A DNA stretch of 64,000 bases, taken from positions 496,001 to 560,000 of the forward strand of contig NZ_JAUSVR010000001.1 of the NCBI RefSeq assembly GCF_030814815.1, written 5' to 3'. The notes beneath the pieces were generated by a model that saw only the letters and a list, made by a program, of their open reading frames with translations, did not search any database and had not been told where the DNA came from. The translations under genes were made by a program, and so were the position numbers. Numbering within the stretch: position 1 is the first letter of the stretch; the number at the start of each line of letters is the position of its first letter. Origin of the DNA: Ancylobacter amanitiformis. GTDB lineage: Bacteria > Pseudomonadota > Alphaproteobacteria > Rhizobiales > Xanthobacteraceae. Of this stretch, positions 1 to 8,439 are shown piece by piece.

Positions 1-436
<436 letters not shown>

Positions 437-455
437 TTATGATTCTGCCGGGAAT

Positions 456-1103
456 TTGCGCGTGCTGAAACTCCACTCCATGCAGAGTTCCGGCAATAGC
501 TACAAGGTCCGGCTGCTGCTGGCGAAACTGGGGCGCCCGTTCCAGCTGGTCGATGTCGACGTGCTGCGCGGGGAGAATCGCACTCCCGACTTCCTGATGA
601 AGAATCCCGAAGGCCGCGTTCCCCTGCTGGAACTGCCGGGCGGGCGCTTCCTCGCCGAATCCAACGCCATCCTGTTCCATCTGGCGGAAGGCACGCCCCT
701 CCTGCCCACCGAGGCTTTTTCGCGCGCGGAAGTGCTGCGCTGGATGTTCTTCGAGCAGCACAGCCATGAGCCCGCCATCGCCGCCGCGCGCTTCTGGCTG
801 AAACTCGTGCGTGGCGGACGCGAATTGCGCACGCACGATGTCGACCGCTGGATGGAGGAGGGCTATGGCGCCCTGCGCATCCTGGAGCGACATCTCGCGC
901 GCCGCCCCTTCTTCGTCGACGACCGGCTGAGCATTGCCGACATCGCGCTGTATGCCCATACCCATGTGGCCGGTGAAGGCGAGTTCGATCTCGCCACCTT
1001 CCCCGCGCTCAATGGCTGGCTCGCCCGCGTCGCCGCGGCGCCGGGCCATGTCGATATCGGATGGCGCCCCGCTACGGCCCGGCAAATGGTTAGCAACGCT
1101 TAA
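456..1103 (+). CDS. Glutathione S-transferase family protein
   Basis: 215 aa. The N-terminal thioredoxin-like domain (about residues 1-78) shows the GST active-site region SSGNSYKVRLLLAKLG, and NPEGRVPLLEL contains the cis-proline. LAESNAILFHLAEGTPLLP is the usual glutathione gamma-glutamyl contact (E/S-S-N). The C-terminal helical domain carries the N-capping motif RLSIADIALYAHTHVA. Family members conjugate glutathione to electrophiles or act as peroxidases in the cytoplasm; the substrate cannot be read from sequence. The start is TTG at 456 or GTG at 462. Neither has a strong ribosome site, so the first two residues are uncertain. Confidence 0.93.
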   Translation: MRVLKLHSMQSSGNSYKVRLLLAKLGRPFQLVDVDVLRGENRTPDFLMKNPEGRVPLLELPGGRFLAESNAILFHLAEGTPLLPTEAFSRAEVLRWMFFEQHSHEPAIAAARFWLKLVRGGRELRTHDVDRWMEEGYGALRILERHLARRPFFVDDRLSIADIALYAHTHVAGEGEFDLATFPALNGWLARVAAAPGHVDIGWRPATARQMVSNA

Positions 1104-1234
1104 CTATTTGCCCTGAAATAGCCCCGAAATGATACCGGGACCAGCAAAGTCGCGCCGGAGCCGGGCCGGGTTCAGCGGCGAACTTGGCACCTGTCGGATG
1201 CATCAGGCAGATACCGACGGGAATGGAGTTCGCC

Positions 1235-1582
1235 ATGACGCGCCAGATGACGACCGACGTCGCCGCGACAACCGTCTCTCCTTCCGCTCATCCCGGCTCG
1301 TTTGCCGCAGAACCGCGCCACACGGCCGGGCGCCGGCTGAGCCGCGCGCTGATGGAGGCGGGCGTGGTGCTCTCCCTCACCTTCGCTATCGTCGCGGTGC
1401 TGTGCATGTTCGGCCTGCAGCGGGCCTCGGCGCTCGACCTTTCCGGAATGCCGGCCCAGGATGGCCGCATCGCCATGGGCGCCGTGCTGCTCGCGCTGTT
1501 CGTCGGCCTGTGCGGCCTCACCAGCTTCATGCTGCGCAGCACGCTCAACGCGGCGGATGGGCCGCGCAGCCGTCGCGGATGA
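1235..1582 (+). CDS. Hypothetical small membrane protein
   Basis: 115 aa if started at ATG 1235, which has a GGAG ribosome site at 1225-1228; longer in-frame starts exist at 1223 and 1184. The first 40 residues are polar and Ser/Thr/Arg-rich. Two hydrophobic helices follow (VVLSLTFAIVAVLCMFGL and GAVLLALFVGLCGLTSFML) separated by a short polar loop, and the protein ends in a basic tail. This predicts a two-pass inner-membrane protein. I do not recognise a family and propose no function. It stands alone between the GST and sugar dehydrogenase genes. Confidence 0.6.
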   Translation: MTRQMTTDVAATTVSPSAHPGSFAAEPRHTAGRRLSRALMEAGVVLSLTFAIVAVLCMFGLQRASALDLSGMPAQDGRIAMGAVLLALFVGLCGLTSFMLRSTLNAADGPRSRRG

Positions 1583-1684
1583 GCCCGCCATCATGCGGGT
1601 GGCTTCGTGAGGCACGGCCACCATCGCCCTCGGCCGCGCCCCCTGTCGGCCCGCCGGCGGATCTGCTTTAACGATGCGCCCCGA

Positions 1685-1724
1685 AATGATCCCCGCCTAA
1701 TGATCCCGCCTAATGATCCCGCCT
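1685..1724. repeat. Three tandem copies of a 13-14 nt unit
   Basis: The unit AATGATCCCGCCT occurs at 1699-1711 and 1712-1724, with a 14-nt variant (one extra C) at 1685-1698. The array ends just before the likely ribosome site and start codon of the sugar dehydrogenase gene at 1740. Each copy carries an ATG, so copies create alternative upstream starts; the one at 1713 is in frame with the gene. The array could come from replication slippage. Confidence 0.85.
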
Positions 1725-1739
1725 GGAGCGCCCGCGACG

Positions 1740-2891
1740 ATGACGTTCAAGTTTGTCCTCGCCGGCTGCCTTCTGGCGCTGGTTCTCGCGGGGGGGAAGG
1801 CCGATGCCCAGGAGGAGATACGTATCGGTTCCTCCGCCGGCCCGCTCATCGTGGAAACCGTCGCCACCGGGCTGGAAAATCCGTGGAGCCTTGCCTTCCT
1901 GCCGGATGGGCGGATGCTGGTGAGCGAACGGGTGGGCCGGTTGCGCATCGTCAGCCGCAACGGCACCGTCTCGGCACCGGTGGAGGGCCTGCCGCCGGTC
2001 TTCGCGCGCGGCCAGGGCGGGCTGCTCGACATCACAGTCGCGCCGGATTTCGACAGCAGCCGGCTTGTCTTCTTCACCTATGCCGAACCCCGCGAAGGCA
2101 TATCGGGTACCAGCGTCGCCCGCGCGAGGCTGGTCGAGGAGGCCGGCACCGCGCGGCTCGACAAGGTCGACATCATCTTTCGCCAGCAGCCCGCGGCGGG
2201 CGGTGCCAGCCATTATGGCGCGCGCCTCGTGTTCGATCGCGACGGGGCGCTGTTCGTGACGCTGGGCGACCGCTTCTCGCTGCGCGACAAGGCGCAGGAC
2301 CTCTCCACCCATATCGGCAAGATCGTTCGCATCCTGCCGGACGGCACGGTGCCGGCGAACAATCCGTTCCGCGCGGCCGGCAGCGCCCGACCGGAAATCT
2401 GGAGCTACGGGCACCGCAACGTCCAGGGCGCGACGCTGGATCCGGTGACCGGCCGGCTCTGGACCGTGGAGCACGGCGCGCGCGGCGGCGACGAACTCAA
2501 CCATCCCGAAGCCGGCAGGAATTACGGCTGGCCGGTCATCTCCTACGGCCGCGACTATAGCGGCAAGGCGATCGGCGAAGGCACCGCGAAGCCCGGCATG
2601 GAACAGCCGGTGAAATACTGGGACCCGTCCATCGCCCCCTCGGGACTGGCCCTCTATACCGGCGATCTCGTTCCCGCGTGGAAGGGAAACCTGTTCGTCG
2701 GCGCGCTGGCCGGCGCACGGCTGGTGCGGCTGAAGCTCAACGCCACGGGCAGTGCCGTCATCGAGGAGGAGGCACTCCTCACGGAATTGCGCGAGCGCAT
2801 CCGCGACGTGCGCCAGGGGCCGGACGGCGCGCTGTGGCTGCTGACCGACAGCGCGCAGGGCCGCCTTCTACGCCTCGCCCCGCCCGAATGA
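1740..2891 (+). CDS. Exported PQQ-dependent sugar dehydrogenase (aldose dehydrogenase family)
   Basis: 383 aa from ATG 1740. A cleavable signal peptide (MTFKFVLAGCLLALVLAGG, cleavage near ADAQ) predicts periplasmic export. The mature protein is a six-bladed propeller of the GSDH/YliI type: ENPWSLAFLPDGRMLVSER opens the first blade, HYGARLVFDRDGALFVTLGD and SYGHRNVQG follow, and EHGARGGDELNHPEAGRNYG is the family's cofactor/active-site region. The family oxidises aldose sugars using PQQ and passes electrons to the respiratory chain. The length is normal for the family. An in-frame start at 1713 would spoil the signal peptide and is less likely. The stop lies 3 nt from the convergent DUF486 gene. 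Confidence 0.93.
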   Translation: MTFKFVLAGCLLALVLAGGKADAQEEIRIGSSAGPLIVETVATGLENPWSLAFLPDGRMLVSERVGRLRIVSRNGTVSAPVEGLPPVFARGQGGLLDITVAPDFDSSRLVFFTYAEPREGISGTSVARARLVEEAGTARLDKVDIIFRQQPAAGGASHYGARLVFDRDGALFVTLGDRFSLRDKAQDLSTHIGKIVRILPDGTVPANNPFRAAGSARPEIWSYGHRNVQGATLDPVTGRLWTVEHGARGGDELNHPEAGRNYGWPVISYGRDYSGKAIGEGTAKPGMEQPVKYWDPSIAPSGLALYTGDLVPAWKGNLFVGALAGARLVRLKLNATGSAVIEEEALLTELRERIRDVRQGPDGALWLLTDSAQGRLLRLAPPE

Positions 2892-2894
2892 GCC

Positions 2895-3248
2895 TCACCA
2901 CTTCTGGAAAATGAACCACGCGCCAGCGACGATGAAGCTGAAGCCGATCAGGTGGTTCCAGCCGAGCGGTTCCTTCAGCCACAGCACCGAGAAACCGGCG
3001 AACACCGCGAGCGTGATCACCTCCTGGATGGTCTTCAGCTCCGCCGTCGAATAAGTGGCCGAGCCGATGCGATTGGCCGGCACGGCGAGGCAATATTCGA
3101 AGAAGGCGATGCCCCAGCTCACCAGAATGGCGATGAGCAGCGGCGACGACTTGTGCTTGAGATGGCCGTACCAGGCGAACGTCATGAACACGTTCGAGGC
3201 CAGCAGCATGAGGATCGGCACCAGCGCCGGGGGAAGAAGGCCGGACAT
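2895..3248 (-). CDS. DMT-family protein of the DUF486 group
   Basis: 117 aa with four predicted membrane helices, at about residues 5-25, 33-52, 73-92 and 96-114. The sequence FMTFAWYGHLKH near the start and the C-terminal stretch GWNHLIGFSFIVAGAWFIF are characteristic of DUF486, a small branch of the drug/metabolite transporter superfamily. Members are inner-membrane proteins of unknown substrate. The gene is convergent with the sugar dehydrogenase, with almost no gap. It is complete and has the usual family length. Confidence 0.93.
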   Translation of the reverse strand: MSGLLPPALVPILMLLASNVFMTFAWYGHLKHKSSPLLIAILVSWGIAFFEYCLAVPANRIGSATYSTAELKTIQEVITLAVFAGFSVLWLKEPLGWNHLIGFSFIVAGAWFIFQKW

Positions 3249-3463
3249 CGAAACTCCGTAGGGGAAAGGCGGCGGGGCGATTCCGCTCGCGCCGCGAGAG
3301 GAGCGACACCATGCCGAGCCGCAGCCCGCTTGTCACGGTCGCGCCGCCGCGATGAGCGCGCCCCCCCGCCGCCGGCGCACGCGCCCCACCGGCGCGACCA
3401 TCGCCTCGTCCCGCCCTCTCCCCTGCGCCGCGCCGCGCGCGCGCGTCCGGGTGACGCTGCGCC

Positions 3464-4147
3464 CTAAAGCTCCGCCCAGTGGCGCAGGAGGTTGTGATAG
3501 ACGTTGGCGAGCGAGAGCACGGACGGATCCTCGTCCAGCAGCTTGGCGCGCGTCGCCATGATCGCCATGTCGAGATCGTACAGCATCGCGCGCTTGTGAT
3601 CCTCCTTGATCATGGATTGCGACCAGAAGAACGAGCCCCAGCGGCTGCCGCGCGTGATCTCGTTCACGCTGTGCAGGCTGGAGGCCGGATAGACCACGGC
3701 GTGGCCGGCCGGCAGCTTCACCTCATGCGCGCCGAAGGCGTCCTCGATGACGAGTTCGCCGCCCTCATATTCCTCCGGCTCGGTGAGGAAAATGGTGGTC
3801 GAGACATCCGCGCGCAGGCGCTGCCCGGTCTGCGCAATGGTGCGGATCGAGCCGTCGACATGGGCGCCGAACTTCATGCCGACATCGTAGCGGTTGAACA
3901 TCGGCGGCAGCACCCGCAGCGGCAGAGCCGCCGCATTGAACAGCGGGTTGCGCCCGAGCGCGCGCAGGACAAGGTCGCCGAGTTCGTTCGCCTCGCGCGA
4001 TTCCACGGGAATCTGCAGGTTGAATTTCGCCTTGGCCGCCTGCTGTCCGGCGGTGACGCGCCCGTCCACCCAGGGCGAGGCCTCCAGCACGCGCCGGCAA
4101 TGGGCCACTTCCTCGGGGGTCAGGATATTGGGGATCTGGATCAGCAT
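3464..4147 (-). CDS. piuC: Fe(II)/2-oxoglutarate-dependent hydroxylase of the PiuC/YbiX (PKHD) type
   Basis: 227 aa from ATG 4147. The double-stranded beta-helix iron ligands are His96 and Asp98 (in GAHVDGS) and His159 (in YPASSLHSV). Arg166 or Arg169 is placed to bind 2-oxoglutarate. Position and length match E. coli YbiX. The family sits next to siderophore receptors and is linked to catecholate siderophore use, though the natural substrate is not firmly known. Here it is immediately downstream of a TonB receptor gene on the same strand, across an intrinsic terminator. An upstream in-frame start at 4192 would overlap the terminator, so 4147 is preferred. Confidence 0.95.
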   Translation of the reverse strand: MLIQIPNILTPEEVAHCRRVLEASPWVDGRVTAGQQAAKAKFNLQIPVESREANELGDLVLRALGRNPLFNAAALPLRVLPPMFNRYDVGMKFGAHVDGSIRTIAQTGQRLRADVSTTIFLTEPEEYEGGELVIEDAFGAHEVKLPAGHAVVYPASSLHSVNEITRGSRWGSFFWSQSMIKEDHKRAMLYDLDMAIMATRAKLLDEDPSVLSLANVYHNLLRHWAEL

Positions 4148-4161
4148 GGCTCGCCCGGAAA

Positions 4162-4200
4162 CAAAAAAGCGGGGGAGCCGGCAAGCCGGCATCCCCCTTC
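4162..4200 (-). terminator. Intrinsic terminator/attenuator between the TonB receptor gene and piuC
   Basis: On the minus strand a GC-rich stem forms from GGGGGATGCCGGC and GCCGGCTCCCCC (4171-4197, one bulged base, about 3-nt loop). Six T residues follow it directly (complement of 4163-4168). This is a classic Rho-independent terminator. It lies after the receptor stop and only 15 nt before the piuC start, so piuC is either expressed by read-through or from a promoter not identified here. Confidence 0.85.
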
Positions 4201-4236
4201 AAGTCGAGACGGTCAGTCAAGAGAACGGGGCCGCCG

Positions 4237-6561
4237 TCAGAAGGTTGCCCCCACCGTGACGGTGAAGGTGCGGCCCGAGGCGGGAATGGCGCGATTGCCC
4301 CAGCCGGCGGAATAGTTCAGCTCGTCGGTGAGGTTGTAGGCGTTCAGCGCGATGCGGAAATTGCCCTGCGCGTAGGACACCAGCGCGTCCAGCGAGAACG
4401 TGTCCGGGATGATCGCGGTGTTGGCGCTGTTGGTGAAAGATTCGTCGGCATAGGTGATGCCGCCACCGACCAGCAGCTTGCCGGGGATCTGGCTCCAGTG
4501 CTTGCTCAGCTCGTAGGTGGTCCACAGGCTGAAATTGTTGGGCGAGACGAACGGCACCTCGTTGCCGATATAGGAGGCGGTGGTCGAGGTCTGGATCTCG
4601 CTGCTGTAATAGGCGTAGTTCGCCTGGATGGTCCACGCGTCGGTGATGTTGCCGGTCATGCCCAGCTCGACGCCCTGCACCCGCTGGTTCTCGCCGGTCT
4701 CCACCGAGTCGCCCGTCACCGGGTCGGTGTAGAACGCGTTGCTCTTGTCGGTCTGGAACACCGCGCCGGTGAAGCCGAGCTTGCCGTTGAGCACGGAGAT
4801 CTTGAAACCGGCCTCGTAGGTCTCGTTATCCTCCGGCTCGAGGTCGTTCTGCACCGGATTGACCACGGTGATGTCGTTGGTCGGGAACGCGCCCTGCGGC
4901 GTGAACGACTTGGCCCAGGACACATAATAGGTCTGGTACGGCGTCGGCTCCCAGATCAGGCTGAGCTTGGGGCTCCAGAAATCGGTCTGGGAATCGGCGT
5001 CCACCCAGGCTCCGGTGCTGCCGGTGCAGGTGCCGGCCGTGTTCACGCACCAGTAGCGATAATCCGACTGGTAATTGTCGTAGCGAGCGCCGGCGAGCAC
5101 CGAAATCGCGTCGGTGAACCACACCCGATCGCTGACGAACAGCCCGACATCGGTCGCGCTCGAATTGCGCTGGCCGTTATTGCCGAACGGATTCGAATAG
5201 AGGAAGTAGCCCGTGGTGTCCTCGAAGATCGGGTTATAGATCGTCGACGTGCCCTTCGAGCCGTTCACCGAGACCAGCGTGCGGTCGCTGCTCACCGTGT
5301 TGAGGTCGATGCCGGCCACCACTTCGTGGCGCAGCGCGCCGGTCTCGAACTTGGCGGTCAGCGTGGTGACGTTCTGCGCGCTCCAGCTCTCCTGATAATA
5401 GCCGGGATTGCCGCCGCCGAAGGCGATGGCCGGGTCCAGCCCGTCGAAGAACTGGCCGGTGCAGCTTGCATTATACGCGGCCGCCGTCGTGCCGGTGCCG
5501 CAGCCCGGCACGGTGGTGGCGAAGTCGCGGGTGTAGTAGCCGACACGGGTGTCGTTGCTCACCGTCAGCCAGTCGTTGACGTCGCGCTTGAAGTTGACCG
5601 TCAGCATGTTGACGTCGGTGACGTCCTGATCCGTCACCTTGCCGTAGAAGGTGCTCCGCGGCACGCCCCATTCCGTCACCGGCTGGCCGAGCGAGCCAAA
5701 GCGCGCCACGTCGTTGAATGCCGGCGTGACGATGGGAACGCCGTAATCGGGCGTGCGCTCGCCATGCTGGTACAGGTAGTTGACGTGCAGCGTCTGGTCG
5801 GTGCCAAGACCGAAGCCGAGGTCGGCCATGAGGCCCCAGCGGTTCGACGAGACGTTGTCGCGATCGACGATGTCCTGATCGTTGACCATGCCGACGATGC
5901 GGATGGCCGAGGTGTCGTTGAACTGCTTGTTGACGTCGAACACGCCGCGCGCGAGCGGCCCGTTGCCGAACTGGCCTTCGAAATCATACTTGTCGCCGAG
6001 ATGCGCCGCCTTCAGCGTCATGTTGATGGCGCCGCCGGTGGTTCCGAGGCCGAAGCCCTCGGAGGTCGAGCCCTTGAACACCTCGACGCTCTCGTAAGCG
6101 AAGCTGTCGCGGGTATAGACGCCGAAATCGCGCAGACCGTTGATGAAGATGTCGCCCTTGGCCTGGAAGCCGCGGATGCGGAACTGGTCGCCGTTCATGC
6201 CGCCGCCGCCCTCGCCGATGCCGGCGGTGACGCCCGGCACGTTGCGCAGCGCCTGCTCCAGCGTGGTGACACCCTGCTGCTGCATCGTCTCCTGGGTGAT
6301 GACCTGCACGGTCTGCGGCAGATCCTGAATCGTGCCGGGAAAGCGGGTCAGCCCGGTCGTCGCTTCGAGCGTGTTGGCGGGGGAGCCCTCGCCTTCGACG
6401 GTGACGGTCGGCAGTTCTTCCTCCGCCGTCGTCGTGGCGGGCGGTGCCGTCACTTGCTGAGCCGCGGCACCGAACAGCGGCACCGCCGTCATGGTTGCCG
6501 CAACGCCCGCCGCGAGAGCGGCGCCCGGCGCAGTCGATCGAAGCGTCTTTAAGGTCTTCAT
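4237..6561 (-). CDS. TonB-dependent siderophore receptor (catecholate/Fiu-like)
   Basis: 774 aa from ATG 6561, which gives a good signal peptide (MKTLKTLRS then AALAAGVAATMTAVPLFG, cleavage near AAAQ). A longer frame to 6624 would bury the signal. The mature N-terminus carries a TonB-box-like segment (ELPTVTVEG). The plug domain follows at about 70-190, with LPQTVQVITQETM, NVPGVTAGIGE, FRIRGFQAKGDIFINGLRD and VEVFKGSTS. The 22-strand barrel ends in a C-terminal aromatic residue (FTVTVGATF). The outer-membrane receptor imports ferric siderophores using TonB energy. The neighbours piuC and a Sel1 protein mirror the Fiu/PiuA loci of other proteobacteria and favour catecholate ligands. Iron control is likely but inferred. 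Confidence 0.95.
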   Translation of the reverse strand: MKTLKTLRSTAPGAALAAGVAATMTAVPLFGAAAQQVTAPPATTTAEEELPTVTVEGEGSPANTLEATTGLTRFPGTIQDLPQTVQVITQETMQQQGVTTLEQALRNVPGVTAGIGEGGGGMNGDQFRIRGFQAKGDIFINGLRDFGVYTRDSFAYESVEVFKGSTSEGFGLGTTGGAINMTLKAAHLGDKYDFEGQFGNGPLARGVFDVNKQFNDTSAIRIVGMVNDQDIVDRDNVSSNRWGLMADLGFGLGTDQTLHVNYLYQHGERTPDYGVPIVTPAFNDVARFGSLGQPVTEWGVPRSTFYGKVTDQDVTDVNMLTVNFKRDVNDWLTVSNDTRVGYYTRDFATTVPGCGTGTTAAAYNASCTGQFFDGLDPAIAFGGGNPGYYQESWSAQNVTTLTAKFETGALRHEVVAGIDLNTVSSDRTLVSVNGSKGTSTIYNPIFEDTTGYFLYSNPFGNNGQRNSSATDVGLFVSDRVWFTDAISVLAGARYDNYQSDYRYWCVNTAGTCTGSTGAWVDADSQTDFWSPKLSLIWEPTPYQTYYVSWAKSFTPQGAFPTNDITVVNPVQNDLEPEDNETYEAGFKISVLNGKLGFTGAVFQTDKSNAFYTDPVTGDSVETGENQRVQGVELGMTGNITDAWTIQANYAYYSSEIQTSTTASYIGNEVPFVSPNNFSLWTTYELSKHWSQIPGKLLVGGGITYADESFTNSANTAIIPDTFSLDALVSYAQGNFRIALNAYNLTDELNYSAGWGNRAIPASGRTFTVTVGATF

Positions 6562-6647
6562 ATCCCCACAACCCCGTAATTTTACCGTAATCCGGCTCAT
6601 ATATTTGATTCCAAGGCCTTTCAAACATTATGTTTTTTATGAATTCC

Positions 6648-6661
6648 AGGGTATTTACCCT
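6648..6661. promoter_or_regulatory. 14-bp perfect palindrome upstream of the siderophore receptor gene
   Basis: AGGGTA-TT-TACCCT is a perfect inverted repeat, 87 nt before the receptor start, in the AT-rich divergent region shared with the Sel1 gene. It is a candidate operator; the binding protein is not known from the sequence. Confidence 0.45.
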
Positions 6662-6680
6662 AGAGACGATCAAAACTTCA

Positions 6681-6699
6681 GTTTTTAATTATTAAAAAC
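6681..6699. promoter_or_regulatory. 19-bp perfect 9-1-9 palindrome, candidate iron-regulator box
   Basis: GTTTTTAAT-T-ATTAAAAAC is a perfect inverted repeat with one central base. The 9-1-9 geometry and 19-bp length are those of Fur-type boxes, although the bases differ from the classical E. coli consensus. It lies 120 nt upstream of the receptor start and about 130 nt upstream of the divergent Sel1 gene, so it could control both. The regulator (Fur/Mur, Irr or RirA) is not determined. Confidence 0.55.
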
Positions 6700-6829
6700 A
6701 AAAGTTCACTCCGTCTTGTTGCCGACCCCCTCGCGGAAACCTTATGGAAACGCAGGAAAATAGCGGTACCTATCCGCTGGGGCAGCGGCCGCTGCGGAGC
6801 CCGGAACAGCCATCGGCGATCGACGAGAC

Positions 6830-7843
6830 ATGCGCGAACAGTGGATTTCCTATTCGGCCCTCGAAAAAATGGGCCCCGATGTGTTGCGCGCGCGCATCAG
6901 CGAGGGGCCCGCTCAGGCAGCCCGCTGGGTGGAGGCGGCCGCGCTCAACGGGCTGATCAACGCACAACTCGCCTGGGGGCAGATGCTGGTCGACGGTCAC
7001 GGCGTGCGGCGGGATCCGGCGGCTGGCCTGCGCTGGTTTTCCATCGCCGCCAAGGCCGGCAGCGCGGAGGGCGTCAACATGGTGGGGCGCTGCCATGAAC
7101 TGGGATGGGGCGTGCCGCCGGACCCCACGGAAGCCGCCCGCCACTACCGCGCGGCGGCCGACAAGGGGCACGCCTGGGCGCAGTTCAACCTCGCCACGCT
7201 GCTGCTGGAAGGACGCGGCGTGCCGGCCAACCGCCACGGCGCGCTCGCCTGGTATCTGCACTCCGCGCGCGGCGGCAATGCCAAGGCGATGACGATGGTC
7301 GGGCGCTATCTCGAACTGGGCTGGGATCGCCCGGCGCGCCCCGCCGCGGCCTTGCGCTGGTATCGCCGCGGCGCCGCCGGCGCGGATTATCGCGGCCAGT
7401 TCGATTATGCGCGCCTGCTGCTGGCGATGACCGGGCAACTCGACGCCGCGCTTCCCTGGTTCACGCGGGCGGTGGAGAACGGGGTTCCCGCCTTCTGTCG
7501 CAATGTCGGCGCCGGGCTGCGCGAGGCGGATGAGCCTGAACTGCGGCGCATCGCGCACCGGGCGCTTGAGCGCGCCGCCACATCCGGCGAGGCCGCGGAC
7601 CTGCGCGCCTATGCCATCGCGCTGGCCGAGGGGCTCGGCGGCACGCCGGATCCGGAGGCGGCCCGCCATGCCTTCACCGCCGCCCGCGTGGCGGAAGTGG
7701 CGGAAGATGCCGCGCGGGCGCAAGCAGCGGCGCGCCCGGCTCCCGTGCCCCGGCGGGGCGGACCGCGCGTCGTCCGCCTGCTGGCCCGCCTGCTGGCAAA
7801 GCTGCGCGCCATCGGTCAGCCTCGCGTGGCGGAGCGGCGTTGA
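6830..7843 (+). CDS. Sel1-repeat (SLR) protein of the siderophore-receptor locus
   Basis: 337 aa. At least four Sel1-like repeats of about 36 residues run from roughly residue 40 to 200, with the usual A-x4-G-x8-G-V pattern (AQLAWGQMLVDGHGV, AQFNLATLLLEGRGV). There is no signal peptide. The C-terminal 60 residues are Ala/Arg/Pro-rich and basic. Sel1 proteins form helical scaffolds for protein-protein contacts. Genes of this kind accompany piuC-type receptor loci in other proteobacteria, but their role there is unknown. It is divergent from the receptor and shares its AT-rich regulatory region. The ribosome site is weak, so the start is tentative. Confidence 0.85.
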   Translation: MREQWISYSALEKMGPDVLRARISEGPAQAARWVEAAALNGLINAQLAWGQMLVDGHGVRRDPAAGLRWFSIAAKAGSAEGVNMVGRCHELGWGVPPDPTEAARHYRAAADKGHAWAQFNLATLLLEGRGVPANRHGALAWYLHSARGGNAKAMTMVGRYLELGWDRPARPAAALRWYRRGAAGADYRGQFDYARLLLAMTGQLDAALPWFTRAVENGVPAFCRNVGAGLREADEPELRRIAHRALERAATSGEAADLRAYAIALAEGLGGTPDPEAARHAFTAARVAEVAEDAARAQAAARPAPVPRRGGPRVVRLLARLLAKLRAIGQPRVAERR

Positions 7844-7852
7844 GCCGCCCGG

Positions 7853-8248
7853 TCAGTTGCGGCTATTCGCCCAGGCCCGGACCTCGCCGACAAAATGGCG
7901 GAAATCCCAGAAGGCAGCGGCGAGCAGAACCGCCGGCACAAGAGCCAGCAGCAGCGCCGCGCCCGCCGACCAGTCGACCGGCCCACGCGCGAAATCATAG
8001 GCCGTATAGGCACCGAACAGGGTGACGAGAGCCGCGATGCCGAAATAGGCCAGGCGATCCAGCCGTGTCACGATGAGGCCGATCAACACCGCGATCGCGA
8101 TCCCGATCAGCGCCGCCCACACCCAGCCCAGCGAGAACAGCGTCGCCATCCAGCGCCCGGCGCTGGCGGAAACGAAGACCAGCGCCACCAGCACCAATAT
8201 GCCCGCGCGCAGGCGCAGTATCGATATCTTGCCCGTGGATATAGCCAT
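7853..8248 (-). CDS. Hypothetical inner-membrane protein
   Basis: 131 aa from ATG 8248, preceded by a G-rich ribosome site. Four hydrophobic segments are visible at about residues 14-30, 36-58, 66-82 and 92-110 (for example VWAALIGIAIAVLIGLIV). The C-terminus is short and charged and ends WANSRN. I do not recognise the family. The gene is convergent with the Sel1 gene (9-nt gap) and divergent from the lipid-kinase-like gene. Confidence 0.75.
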   Translation of the reverse strand: MAISTGKISILRLRAGILVLVALVFVSASAGRWMATLFSLGWVWAALIGIAIAVLIGLIVTRLDRLAYFGIAALVTLFGAYTAYDFARGPVDWSAGAALLLALVPAVLLAAAFWDFRHFVGEVRAWANSRN

Positions 8249-8439
8249 GCGTGCCCCGCTCCGCCACCGCCCTCCATCGAGGGCGTGTGCCGGACGATTG
8301 AGTGCACGATCCGGGCCCGCTTCGCAATCTGGCCCGTTTCGCGCCATGATCGGTGCGCAATTGCCCGGCACCTGCTGTGCGACGCTGCGGAACCGGCCCG
8401 TACGGAACCGCGTTCGGCCTTACCGATTGCGGATACTCC

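Noticed and set aside
4498-6552. Plus-strand 684-codon frame opposite the TonB receptor
   Set aside because: Shadow frame; the receptor on the minus strand has plug, barrel and signal peptide.
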